DNA from: Rhodanobacter denitrificans
GTDB taxonomy: Bacteria; Pseudomonadota; Gammaproteobacteria; Xanthomonadales; Rhodanobacteraceae
Assembly (NCBI RefSeq): GCF_003335105.1
Contig: NZ_QFWQ01000003.1
Location: forward strand, 620,001-684,000
DNA: 64,000 bases
Reading direction: 5' to 3'
The notes beneath the pieces were generated by a model. It had not been told where the DNA came from and made no database searches. It was given only the letters and a program-made list of their open reading frames with translations. Position numbers and translations under genes: made by a program. The first letter of the stretch is position 1, and each line of letters begins with the position of its first letter. This document shows positions 53,585 to 61,791 of this stretch, in pieces.

Positions 53585-54697
53585 ATGACACACGCTTCGC
53601 CAGCAACGACGATGCCACAGCGCGTACTGCTCGCGCTTGCCATTGCCACGGCAATCGGCGGCATTTTCTTCTCCCCGGCTGTGCCAGCCCGCGAGGAGGC
53701 GCGCCCCTCCCTCCTCATTGCGGATCAGTTCAACAATCGCGTCATCGAAATCGACCGCGACACTCATCGCGTGCTGTGGCATTTCGGCAACGGCTCGGAC
53801 CTGCCCGGCCCGAGGAGCATCGTGGGCGTCAACGATGCCGAGCGCTTCGGCGCCTTCACGCTGATCTCGGGCACCGGCATCCCGCCCAGCAATCCCGCGC
53901 TCCCCGGCTGTGCCGACCCGATCAGCGGCTGTCCCGACAATCGCGTGCTGATCGTCGATCGCGGCGGGGACATTCGCTGGCAGTACGGCAAGGCAGGTAT
54001 CACCGGTTCGGGCCCGAACGAGCTGAATACCCCGGTGCACTCCCTCTTCCTGACCAGCTTTCCGCATCATCCGGGTGCGCATGTGCTGATTACCGACCAG
54101 GGCAACCAGCGCGTCATCATGGTCAACCTGGGACACAAGATCGTCTGGCAATACGGCACCACCGGCGTGGCCGGCAATGGCCCGAACCAGCTCAGCAATC
54201 CCAACAGCGCGGAAGTGCTGGAAAACGGCCACATCCTGATAGCCGACGAAAGCAACAACCGGGTCATCGAGGTTACTCCCAGCCTGCAGATCGTGAAGCA
54301 ATTCACCGCCATGGGCACGGTGAACGGCGCCGCATTCGCCAGCCGGCTGGACAACGGCGACACGCTGATCACCGACTCCAACAACAACCGCGCCGTCGAA
54401 GTCGACCGCAACGACCACGTCGTCTGGCAGTACGTCACCAACACCGACCCGGGCAGCAACCCCGCGCCGCTGCCAACCCGGGCACTGCGTTTGCGCAATG
54501 GCGATACGCTGATCAGCGATCAATTCAACCAGCGTGTCATCGAGGTCACGCCCGCGGGAAAGATCGTGTTCCAGCAGGGCGCGCTCAACGCGCCCGGCGA
54601 CGGTTTCAACCAGCTCAACGGGCCCTACGACGCCAAGGCGGTCGGGGACTTTACCGGTATCACGCCACCTCATGGCTTTGACCACGGCATCCATTGA
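53585..54697 (+). CDS. secreted NHL-like beta-propeller protein, function unknown
   Basis: The 370-residue protein has a signal peptide (hydrophobic core about 13-30, ending PAVPA), followed by about six repeats. Each runs (V/L)LI(A/T)D(Q/S/E)xNNRVIE(V/I), spaced 40-50 residues and interleaved with WQYG/WHFG strands. This pattern resembles NHL or arylsulfotransferase-like six-bladed propellers. It is probably periplasmic or extracellular and may bind a ligand or partner. The 299-base upstream gap holds no other gene; a GGAGGG site precedes the ATG. A strong terminator follows, so it is monocistronic. Confidence 0.75.
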   Translation: MTHASPATTMPQRVLLALAIATAIGGIFFSPAVPAREEARPSLLIADQFNNRVIEIDRDTHRVLWHFGNGSDLPGPRSIVGVNDAERFGAFTLISGTGIPPSNPALPGCADPISGCPDNRVLIVDRGGDIRWQYGKAGITGSGPNELNTPVHSLFLTSFPHHPGAHVLITDQGNQRVIMVNLGHKIVWQYGTTGVAGNGPNQLSNPNSAEVLENGHILIADESNNRVIEVTPSLQIVKQFTAMGTVNGAAFASRLDNGDTLITDSNNNRAVEVDRNDHVVWQYVTNTDPGSNPAPLPTRALRLRNGDTLISDQFNQRVIEVTPAGKIVFQQGALNAPGDGFNQLNGPYDAKAVGDFTGITPPHGFDHGIH

Positions 54698-54720
54698 AAC
54701 CCGGCGCATTGCTGCCGACC

Positions 54721-54757
54721 AAAGCGAAGCCCCGGCCCCTGACCGGGGCTTCGCTTT
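54721..54757 (+). terminator. intrinsic terminator after the propeller gene
   Basis: AAAGCGAAGCCCCGG-CCCCTGA-CCGGGGCTTCGCTTT, a perfect 15-bp stem with a T-ended right arm. Confidence 0.9.
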
Positions 54758-54877
54758 GGTCGGCCACCCATCTCGTGACTGGTCCGTGAAGGTGGCCCTC
54801 AAACCCACGAACAGCGTTGTGGCATCCCGGCAAGGCGCTACCATCCCTGTCATTCCTTTGCCGCCCAGGAGCCCGTC

Positions 54878-55615
54878 ATGGCCCACGACAAGCTCGCCGT
54901 GCTGATCGACGCCGACAACGCCCGCCCAGCGATCGTCGAAGGCCTGCTCGCCGAGGTGGCGAAGTACGGCACCGCGCACGTCAAGCGCATCTATGGCGAC
55001 TGGACCAAGCCCGACCTCAACGGCTGGAAGGAAGTGCTGCTGCGCCACTCGATCCAGCCGATCCAGCAGTTCCGCTACACCGTCGGCAAGAACGCCACCG
55101 ACTCGGCGATGATCATCGATGCGATGGACCTGCTCTATGCCGAACGCTTCGACGGTTTCTGCATCGTATCCAGCGACAGCGACTTCACCCGGCTCGCCTC
55201 GCGCATTCGCGAATCCGGGCGCATCGTCTACGGCTTCGGCGAGAAGAAGACGCCCGAGCCGTTCCGCACCGCCTGCGACAAGTTCATCTACACCGAGGTG
55301 CTGGCCGGAACTGCCGAAGCTGAAACCGAGGCTGCACCAAAACAGCGCTCTGCGAAGGAACTGCGTGGAGATACGCGTTTGCTGAACCTGCTACGCAACG
55401 CGATCGAGGCCGCCTCCGATGATGACACCGGCTGGGCACAGCTCGCGCGCGTCGGCCAGATCGTCAGCAAGCAGTCTCCCGACTTCGACTCGCGCAACTA
55501 CGGCTACGCCAAGCTTAGCGGTCTGATCAAGGGCATCGGCCTGTTCGAGACCGAGGAACGCCAGATCGGCAATGGCAAGCATCTCTACGTTCGGCCACGC
55601 GACAGCAAGAAGTGA
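54878..55615 (+). CDS. NYN-domain protein with C-terminal OST-HTH/LOTUS-like domain
   Basis: This 245-residue protein has an N-terminal PIN-like NYN domain. The acidic residues are Asp11 and Asp13 (LIDADNA), Asp75 (NATDSAMII), Asp81, and Asp100/Asp102 (VSSDSDFTRLA), the expected metal-binding set of a nuclease. A linker and a C-terminal domain (about 165-240) follow, with FDSRNYGYAKLSGLIKGIGLF typical of OST-HTH/LOTUS RNA-binding domains. It may be an RNase or RNA-binding factor. Its stop overlaps the GTG start of tilS (GTGA), so the two are coupled. Confidence 0.85.
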   Translation: MAHDKLAVLIDADNARPAIVEGLLAEVAKYGTAHVKRIYGDWTKPDLNGWKEVLLRHSIQPIQQFRYTVGKNATDSAMIIDAMDLLYAERFDGFCIVSSDSDFTRLASRIRESGRIVYGFGEKKTPEPFRTACDKFIYTEVLAGTAEAETEAAPKQRSAKELRGDTRLLNLLRNAIEAASDDDTGWAQLARVGQIVSKQSPDFDSRNYGYAKLSGLIKGIGLFETEERQIGNGKHLYVRPRDSKK

Positions 55616-56913
55616 GCAACCCGCTGCAAGCACATCTGCAGGCCTCCCTCGCGGCCATGCCGCCGGCCCCGCTGTGCGTCGCCTTCAGCGGCGGCCCGGA
55701 TTCCACCGCCCTGCTGCACGCGCTGACGCAATTGCCCGAGGCGCGCAGGCGCGGCCTGCGCGCGCTGCACGTCGACCACGGACTGCACCCCGACAGCGCC
55801 GCCTGGGCGGAACATTGCCGACACTTCTGCGCTGCGCTGGGGCTGCCGTGCGAAATGCTGTGCGTGCAGGTCGAGCGAGGCGCCGGCAACGGCCTGGAAG
55901 CGGCCGCGCGCCACGCGCGCCACGCCGCACTGGCCGCGCAGCTGCGCGACGGCGAATACCTGCTGCTCGGCCACCACCGCGACGACCAGGTCGAGACCGT
56001 GCTGCTGAAACTTCTGCGCGGCGCCGGCCCGGAAGGGCTCGGCGGCATGCGCACGCTGCGCCCGTTCGGCCGCGGCCAGCTGTGGCGGCCGCTGCTGGCG
56101 TTGTCGCGGCAGCAGCTGCGCGACTACGTCGAGGCGCAACGGCTGGATGTCATCGACGACCCGTCCAACGCCGATACCTCGCTGGCGCGCAACCGCCTGC
56201 GCCACGAGATCCTGCCGCGGCTGGCGCCTTGCTGGCCCCAGGCGGCGGATTCGATCCTGCACAGCGCAGCGCTCTGCCGCGCTGCTGCAGAGGCGCTGCG
56301 CCTGCAATGGCTGACCGCGTTCGATGCCCTGCACGACCCGGCCAGTGGCAGCCTCGAAACCGCCGGCTGGCTGGCGCTGATGCCTGCGCTGCGCGAGCCG
56401 CTGCTCGACCACTGGCTGCACCTGCGTGGCCTGCCCGCGCCCACCAGCGCCCAACGCCGGCAGATCGAGCGCCAGTGCGGCGCACGCCCGGGCCGGTTGC
56501 CGTGCATCCGCTGGGCTGGCGCCGAGCTGCATCTCTGGAAAGGGCGCCTGTGGGCCCTGCCTCCGGAGCGCGCCGTCGACGCCGGCTGGCAGGCAACCTG
56601 GCACGGCGAGCCGCTGGCGCTGCCCGAGGGCGGCGAACTGTCGCTGACGGTCGAAGGCACCCGTCTTGCCGAGCCGCTGCTCGTGCGCCTGCGCCGCGGC
56701 GGCGAGCGCATCCGCCCCGACGGCGACGCGCATACGCGCGAGCTGCGCGACCTGTTCCAGCAGGCGCAGCTGCCGCCGTGGCGACGCAACGCCTGCCCGC
56801 TGCTGTACGCCGGCGACGAACTGGTTGCCGTGGCCGATCGTTGGATCAATGCCCGCGGCGCGGCGATTTTCCGCCAGGCCGGCGCATCGCTGCACTGGCA
56901 TGCGGGACGCTGA
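55612..56913 (+). CDS. tilS: tRNA(Ile)-lysidine synthetase
   Basis: TilS adds lysine to C34 of the CAU-anticodon isoleucine tRNA. The 433-residue protein has the PP-loop SGGPDS at 26-31, GHHRDDQVET, a TilS substrate-binding domain and the C-terminal TilS-C domain (RVGGERIRP-like RRGGERIRPDGDAHTRELRDLFQ). The start is a GTG overlapping the NYN gene's stop. The TilS gene is essential in most bacteria, and coupling to an NYN RNase gene hints at a tRNA-linked role for the latter. Confidence 0.94.
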   Translation: MSNPLQAHLQASLAAMPPAPLCVAFSGGPDSTALLHALTQLPEARRRGLRALHVDHGLHPDSAAWAEHCRHFCAALGLPCEMLCVQVERGAGNGLEAAARHARHAALAAQLRDGEYLLLGHHRDDQVETVLLKLLRGAGPEGLGGMRTLRPFGRGQLWRPLLALSRQQLRDYVEAQRLDVIDDPSNADTSLARNRLRHEILPRLAPCWPQAADSILHSAALCRAAAEALRLQWLTAFDALHDPASGSLETAGWLALMPALREPLLDHWLHLRGLPAPTSAQRRQIERQCGARPGRLPCIRWAGAELHLWKGRLWALPPERAVDAGWQATWHGEPLALPEGGELSLTVEGTRLAEPLLVRLRRGGERIRPDGDAHTRELRDLFQQAQLPPWRRNACPLLYAGDELVAVADRWINARGAAIFRQAGASLHWHAGR

Positions 56914-56988
56914 GCCAGGTCACGCCAGCAGCGTTCCGCGGCGCGCGCAGATTGATTCCGGACGGCCGCTGCGCTAGCGTTGCGGGCC

Positions 56989-57246
56989 ATGGCCAAGACC
57001 GTTCCCGCACCCGGCAAGACTCCGCCCGCCGCCGACTTCGAACACTCCCTCGACGAGCTGGAACAACTGGTCGCGAAGATGGAAGGTGGCGAGATGAGCC
57101 TGGACGAATCGCTGGCCTCGTTCGAACGCGGCATCGGGCTGTTCCGCCATTGCCAGCAGTCGCTGGAGCAGGCCGAACTGCGCGTGCGGCTGCTGCTCGA
57201 CCCCGAAGCCCCCGACAGCGCCCAACCGTTTGAACCCGAACTCTGA
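56989..57246 (+). CDS. xseB: exodeoxyribonuclease VII small subunit
   Basis: This 85-residue helical protein has [33 protein letters not shown], the family signature. It assembles with the large subunit XseA (not in this window) to degrade single-stranded DNA. It overlaps ispA by 17 bases. xseB-ispA is a standard pair in gammaproteobacteria. The ATG at 56989 follows GCGGGCC and was chosen over an in-frame start three codons earlier. Confidence 0.95.
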   Translation: MAKTVPAPGKTPPAADFEHSLDELEQLVAKMEGGEMSLDESLASFERGIGLFRHCQQSLEQAELRVRLLLDPEAPDSAQPFEPEL

Positions 57247-58129
57247 GCTTGGTCCCGCCCTGCAAGCATTGATCGTCCGTGCCGAACAGGCACTGGACCG
57301 CATCCTGCCGCCGGCCGATCACTCCCCCGCCGAACTGCATCGCGCGATGCGCTACGCCGTGCTCGGCGGCGGCAAGCGGTTGCGCCCGCTGCTGGTCTAC
57401 GCCGCCGCCCACGCACTCGGCGAAGACGGCCCATCGCTGGACGCCGCCGCCTGCGCGGTGGAGCTGATCCACGCCTATTCGCTGGTGCACGACGACCTGC
57501 CCGCGATGGACGACGACGCGCTGCGCCGCGGTCGCCCGACCTGCCACATCGTGTTCGGCGAGGCGATGGCGATCCTCGCCGGCGACGCGCTGCAGGCGCT
57601 GGCGTTCGAGATCCTCGCCGACGACGCCGCCCGACGCACCGATGCGGCCACCGGCATCGCCATGCTGCGCGCGCTGGGCCAGGCCTGCGGCGCCGAAGGC
57701 ATGGCCGGAGGCCAGGCCCTGGACCTGGCCGCGGTCGGCCGCCCCCTCACGCTGGACGAACTCGAACACATGCACGCCTGCAAGACCGGCGCGCTGATCC
57801 GCGCCTCGGTACAGCTGGGTGCGCTCGCCGCCAGCGCCGATGCCGACACCCGGCAGGCGCTGGACCGCTACGCCCACGCGGTCGGGCTGGCGTTCCAGGT
57901 GCGCGACGACATCCTCGACGTGGAAGGCGAATCGGCGGTGATCGGCAAGACCGCCGGCAAGGATGCCGCCGCCGCCAAGCCCACCTTCCCCTCGATCATC
58001 GGCCTCGACGCCTCACGCGCCCGGCTGGCCGAGCTGACCGACACCGCGCTGGCCGCGATCGCGCCGCTGGGCGGGCGCGCGACGCTGCTGGAAGAGCTGG
58101 CGCTGTACGCCGCCCATCGCCACTACTGA
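57230..58129 (+). CDS. ispA: farnesyl diphosphate synthase
   Basis: IspA condenses IPP with DMAPP and GPP. In this 299-residue all-helical enzyme, the first aspartate-rich motif is DDLPAMDDD at 88-96, the second is DDILD near 226-230, and GGGKRLRP is at 46-53. The start is inferred as TTG at 57230, inside xseB, because no ATG or GTG precedes the conserved region. Its product feeds UppS. Confidence 0.95.
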   Translation: MNPNSELGPALQALIVRAEQALDRILPPADHSPAELHRAMRYAVLGGGKRLRPLLVYAAAHALGEDGPSLDAAACAVELIHAYSLVHDDLPAMDDDALRRGRPTCHIVFGEAMAILAGDALQALAFEILADDAARRTDAATGIAMLRALGQACGAEGMAGGQALDLAAVGRPLTLDELEHMHACKTGALIRASVQLGALAASADADTRQALDRYAHAVGLAFQVRDDILDVEGESAVIGKTAGKDAAAAKPTFPSIIGLDASRARLAELTDTALAAIAPLGGRATLLEELALYAAHRHY

Positions 58130-58148
58130 ATCGTTCCGCAGGCGCGGC

Positions 58149-58175
58149 AAAAGGCAGCCGCAAGGCTGCCTTTTT
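58149..58175 (+). terminator. intrinsic terminator after ispA
   Basis: AAAAGGCAGCC-GCAA-GGCTGCCTTTT, 11 bp, with a T-run. It can also serve the convergent DUF4870 gene on the minus strand. Confidence 0.88.
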
Positions 58176-58193
58176 GCCGGAACAGCGCTGTCT

Positions 58194-58628
58194 CTACTTG
58201 ATCAGCCGCAAGGTGAACGGGTACCGGTAAAGCGTCCCCTCATTCGCCTTGACCGCGGCGATGATGGTCAACACCAGCCATGCAACGCCGATGATCACCC
58301 ACAGCGGAATCGCGATGATCAAGCCGATGCCCAGGGTCATGACGGACAGCAGGGCCAGCACCACGAACGCGATCGCCACGGTGATGTTGAAGTTCAGCGC
58401 CTCCTTGCCCTGGTCGGCGACGAACGGCATGGTGTCCCTCTTCACCAGCCAGATCACGAGCGGTCCGATGAAACAGCCCCAGCCGCCACCGAAGGCCCCG
58501 GTCAGAATGGCGCCGGCCAGCGCGGAAAGGTGCGCGAACATCGCCCATTGGCGCTCCTCGGCGGAAGGCGCCCCGGCCATCGGCTCGTTCGGCGAAGGCG
58601 GAATGACAGACTCGGGTGGAACGCTCAT
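58194..58628 (-). CDS. DUF4870 (Tic20-like) membrane protein
   Basis: The protein has 144 residues: a cytoplasmic Pro-rich start, then a domain with three or four hydrophobic segments (WAMFAHLSALAGAI, FIGPLVIWLVKRD, ITVAIAFVVLALLSVMTLGI, AIPLWVIIGVAWLVLTI), and KRDTMPFVADQGKEALNFN, typical of DUF4870. Its function is unknown. The ATG at 58628 was chosen; the long frame upstream is the pmbA shadow. It follows pmbA in the same direction. Confidence 0.85.
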   Translation of the reverse strand: MSVPPESVIPPSPNEPMAGAPSAEERQWAMFAHLSALAGAILTGAFGGGWGCFIGPLVIWLVKRDTMPFVADQGKEALNFNITVAIAFVVLALLSVMTLGIGLIIAIPLWVIIGVAWLVLTIIAAVKANEGTLYRYPFTLRLIK

Positions 58629-58753
58629 GCGCTTCTCCTGGTAGTCGGAACTTGCGTCGACGGCTCGCCGGTCGGCTGCCGGTGGTGCCGATGCTAGCAA
58701 GGCCGGAGACGCTTGCCGAGTGGACTTGCGGCACGGCCGAGACCGGCTGCGGA

Positions 58754-60121
58754 CTACTCGCCCGCCACCGTCATCCGCTCCAGCAGGATCGACCCGGTGA
58801 GGATGTGCGAGCGCGGGTCGACATCGGCGCCTACCGCCACGATGCCGGCGAACATGTCGCGCAGGTTCGCCGCGATGGTGATGCCTTCGATCGGGTAGGC
58901 GATCACGCCGTTTTCCACCCAGAACCCCGACGCACCGCGCGAATAGTCGCCGGTGACGATGGACACGCCCTGCCCCATCACCTCGGTCACCAGCAGGCCG
59001 GTGCCCAGGCGCTGCAGCATGCGCTGGAAATCGCTGCGCTCGCCGTCGGCCGCGCCCGGCTCCACGATCAGGTTGTGGATGCCACCGGCGTTGCCGGTCG
59101 ATTGCAGGCCCAGCTTGCGCGCCGAATAGCTGCCCAGCACGTAGCGCGCCAGCACGCCGCCTTCGACCAGCGCGCTGTCGCGGGTGGCCGCGCCCTCGGC
59201 GTCGAAATTGCCGGAGCCCTGCCCGCGCGGCAGGTGCGGCCGCTCGTCGATATTCAGCCAGCCCGGCATCACCGGCTTGCCGACATGGTCGAGCAGGAAG
59301 CTGGCCTGGCGGTACAGCGCGCCACCGCTGACCGCGCCGAGCAGATGGCCGACCAACCCGCGCGCCAGCTCCGGCGCGAACAGCACCGGGCACTGCCGCG
59401 TGGACAGGCTGCGCGCACCCAGCCGCGCCAGCGTGCGCTCGGCGGCCTTGTCGCCCAACGCCTGCGCGCTCATGAAATCGCCGGCCGCGCGCACGCTGTC
59501 GTACCAGTAGTCGCGCTGCATGCCGCCCTCGTCGCCGGCAATCAGCGCCAGAGACAGCGAATGCCGCGTGCCACGCTCGCGCCCCACGAAACCGTGCGAA
59601 TTCGCATACACCGACAGCCCCTGCCCGGCCTGCACGCTGGCGCCGTCGGAATTGCTGATGCCGGCATGCGCACGGCCCGCGTCCTCGATGGCGATGCCCA
59701 GCTCGATCGCCTGCGCGGTGTCGATGTCCCACGGATGCCACAGGTCGAGGTCGGGGAATGCCGTGGCCATGCGCGCCGCGTCGGCCAGCCCCGCGGCGGG
59801 ATCTTCCTCGGTGTAGCGGGCGATCGCGCAGGCCTGGTCCAGCGTCGCCTGGATCGAATCGGGATGGAGGTCGGCGGTGCTGGCCGAGCCCTTGCGCTGG
59901 CCGAAGTACACGGTAAGGCCGAAACCGCGGTCGCGGGTATGCTCCACCGTCTCCACCTCGCCCAGCCGCACGTTCACGCTCAAGCCCGTGTCGATGCTCG
60001 CCGCTACCTCGGCCTGGCTGGCGCCGGCGGCGCGGGCGCGGCGGATCACGTCCTCGGCCAGCCCGGCGAGGCGGTCGAGTTCGTGCAGGCTGGGGTCCGG
60101 GCTGATGGCAACTTCGCTCAC
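58754..60121 (-). CDS. pmbA: metalloprotease accessory subunit PmbA (TldE)
   Basis: This 455-residue protein is the TldE partner of TldD; the pair processes peptides such as microcins and the CcdA antitoxin. It has the U62 fold, with SGGALYRQASFLLDHVGKPV and QGSGNFDAEGAATRD, and the TldD-type HExxxH is absent, as expected of TldE. TldD itself is encoded at the right end of this window, beyond yjgA. Confidence 0.95.
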   Translation of the reverse strand: MSEVAISPDPSLHELDRLAGLAEDVIRRARAAGASQAEVAASIDTGLSVNVRLGEVETVEHTRDRGFGLTVYFGQRKGSASTADLHPDSIQATLDQACAIARYTEEDPAAGLADAARMATAFPDLDLWHPWDIDTAQAIELGIAIEDAGRAHAGISNSDGASVQAGQGLSVYANSHGFVGRERGTRHSLSLALIAGDEGGMQRDYWYDSVRAAGDFMSAQALGDKAAERTLARLGARSLSTRQCPVLFAPELARGLVGHLLGAVSGGALYRQASFLLDHVGKPVMPGWLNIDERPHLPRGQGSGNFDAEGAATRDSALVEGGVLARYVLGSYSARKLGLQSTGNAGGIHNLIVEPGAADGERSDFQRMLQRLGTGLLVTEVMGQGVSIVTGDYSRGASGFWVENGVIAYPIEGITIAANLRDMFAGIVAVGADVDPRSHILTGSILLERMTVAGE

Positions 60122-60226
60122 GTCGGGCTTTCCTGGGAATTAGGCGGGTAGAATAGGCGGTTCGCAGCCGCAGGCACCCGACATGGGGCCACGGCGGCGA
60201 AATGAAAAGAGCTGCGGAGAACGCCC

Positions 60227-60487
60227 ATGCAACCCACCGCCGGCATCTATCGCCACTACAAGGGCCAGCGCTACCGCGTGCTCGGCACGGCGCATCACAG
60301 CGAAACCATGGAGCCGCTGGTGGTCTACCAGGCGCTCTACGGCGACCACGGACTGTGGGTGCGTCCCGCCGCGATGTTCAGCGAGACCATCGAACTTGAC
60401 GGCGAACCGATCGCCCGCTTCGCACTCGAGCAGGCCGACGGCGAGGCCGCCGGCGACGAAACACCCGGCAACAGCCGGCACACCTGA
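60227..60487 (+). CDS. DUF1653 family protein
   Basis: The 86-residue protein contains GIYRHYKGQRYRVLGTAHHSETMEPLVVYQALYG and VRPAAMFSETI, the compact DUF1653 domain. Family members are small beta-rich proteins of unknown function. It is divergent from pmbA and starts 105 bases away. It ends 28 bases before the GTG of yjgA. Confidence 0.88.
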   Translation: MQPTAGIYRHYKGQRYRVLGTAHHSETMEPLVVYQALYGDHGLWVRPAAMFSETIELDGEPIARFALEQADGEAAGDETPGNSRHT

Positions 60488-60515
60488 CCCACCCGCTTTC
60501 TTCTGGAATGAACCC

Positions 60516-61067
60516 GTGAGCCCGAGCCGCAGCCGCAACCAGACCGAACTCGACGATGCGGACTACGGCCCCAGCCGCACCCAGCAACGCCGCGAAGCTC
60601 TGGCCATCCTGACCCTCGCCAGCCAGTTGATCGAACTGCCGCCTAGCAAGCTGGCCAAGCTGGCGCTGCCCGACGACGTGCGCCGCGAGATCGACATCAC
60701 CCGCCGCATTACCTCGCATGGCGCGAAGAAGCGCCAGCTCGCCTTCCTCGCCAAGGTGATGCGCCGCTACGACGACGAGGACTTCGCCGCCGTGCGCGCC
60801 GAACTCGGCGAAAACCGCGAGAAGCAGCGCCAGGAAACCGCCGCGATGCACCGGCTCGAAGCGATGCGCGATCGGCTGGTCGCCGAGGATGAAGCGGCAT
60901 TGTCCGAACTGATCGCCGAGCATCCGCAGGTCGACCGCCAGCACCTGCGCTCGCTGGTGCGCCAGGCGCGCATCGAGAAGGACGCGCCGAACAAGCCGCC
61001 GCGGGCGTATCGGGAGATCTTTCAGTTGTTGAAGGATCTGCAGGCGGGGGATTCGGCCGAAGGCTGA
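60516..61067 (+). CDS. yjgA: ribosome-associated protein YjgA (DUF615/DarP)
   Basis: The 183-residue helical protein has PSRTQQRREALAILTLASQLIELPPSKLAKL and TRRITSHGAKKRQLAFLAKVMRR, typical of DUF615. YjgA/DarP associates with late 50S assembly intermediates in E. coli. The start is a GTG at 60516; an ATG eight bases before is out of frame and stops after three codons. In many gammaproteobacteria it neighbours pmbA, as here. Confidence 0.93.
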   Translation: MSPSRSRNQTELDDADYGPSRTQQRREALAILTLASQLIELPPSKLAKLALPDDVRREIDITRRITSHGAKKRQLAFLAKVMRRYDDEDFAAVRAELGENREKQRQETAAMHRLEAMRDRLVAEDEAALSELIAEHPQVDRQHLRSLVRQARIEKDAPNKPPRAYREIFQLLKDLQAGDSAEG

Positions 61068-61164
61068 TAAGAGGCACGCGCAGGAGCGCACCCCGTCCAC
61101 AAGGGACTTCCTTTGGTCGTGCGCGATGCTCTTGCTCTACCGATTCTTGCATCGGCCCGCGTAA

Positions 61165-61181
61165 GGCGGGCATTGCCCGCC
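61165..61181 (+). terminator. possible terminator after yjgA
   Basis: GGCGGGC-ATT-GCCCGCC, 7 bp, followed by GGCTTTTCT. It lies 98 bases after the yjgA stop. Confidence 0.55.
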
Positions 61182-61320
61182 GGCTTTTCTCGCGTGTTAC
61201 CTCGCATCGCTGCCTCTCGCAGGAATCAGCCCGCGGGCCATGCTCTCGCCTATTTTTTTCAGAGCAACAGCTTTCGCCCTCCTTCGGAGGCCTAGTTACT
61301 TCCTCTTTGCGTGGCCACGC

Positions 61321-61585
61321 GTACGCAGGATGCGTGCGCGAACAGCGAAGCTGGCCCAAAGGGCGGAGGGCAGGATGCCCGGAGTAAAGAGAAAGGCCAC
61401 CCCGCTTGGCGCTTGCCACCCATCCATGGGTGGCAAGTCCGTGAGCCGGGGCCGGGCTTTTCGACCGGACTCCTGTCCGGACGAAATGGAATCGACATCC
61501 CGGTCGATTCCCGCTGCGCGGCCTATCGTCCCCGACTCACCGCCGCACAGGGGCCCCGGTAGAGCAGCGGGCGATCCTGGCCCGC
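61321..61585. repeat. cluster of six short hairpins sharing an ATCC/GGAT loop word
   Basis: Hairpins: GTACGC-AGGAT-GCGTGC (61321-61337); GGGC-AGGAT-GCCC (61368-61380); CTTGCCACCCAT-CC-ATGGGTGGCAAG (61412-61437, 12 bp); CCGGAC-TCCT-GTCCGG (61465-61480); GAATCGAC-ATCCCG-GTCGATTC (61489-61510); GCGGGC-GATCCTG-GCCCGC (61567-61585). The first two carry AGGAT. Loops of the other four contain TCC or ATCC (in the third it spans the stem end). Stem sequences are all different, so the loop, not the stem, is what is conserved. Confidence 0.65.
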
Positions 61586-61791
61586 ACTACTCAGAAGAGC
61601 CAAAGCAACAGCAACAGCCTCCACGAAACCCGGGCGGTTCGCTTCGCCGCTCGCATGCGCTCCTGAGCATGCAAGGGGAAGGTGACTCGGCCGCCGCAGG
61701 CGGGCGAAAGCGCTGCGTTCTGCTCCGACAATCAGACGGCCAAAACACTCCATCGCAATCACCCTTCGACTTTGCAGCGCGGATGTCGTGC

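Larger units (their letters stand above)
61068..61791. other. 724-bp spacer between yjgA and the cytochrome-porin gene, no credible gene
   Basis: There are several open frames in the region, but third-position bias and start sites do not support any of them. It holds a terminator-like hairpin at 61165-61181, a cluster of six small hairpins at 61321-61585, and CCTTCGGAGG at 61281-61290. The sequence reads like a non-coding repeat mosaic, not a decayed gene. Confidence 0.6.

Noticed and set aside
58194-59741. DUF4870 fused to a 370-residue upstream domain
   Set aside because: The upstream part is pmbA read in another frame; DUF4870 has its own ATG at 58628.
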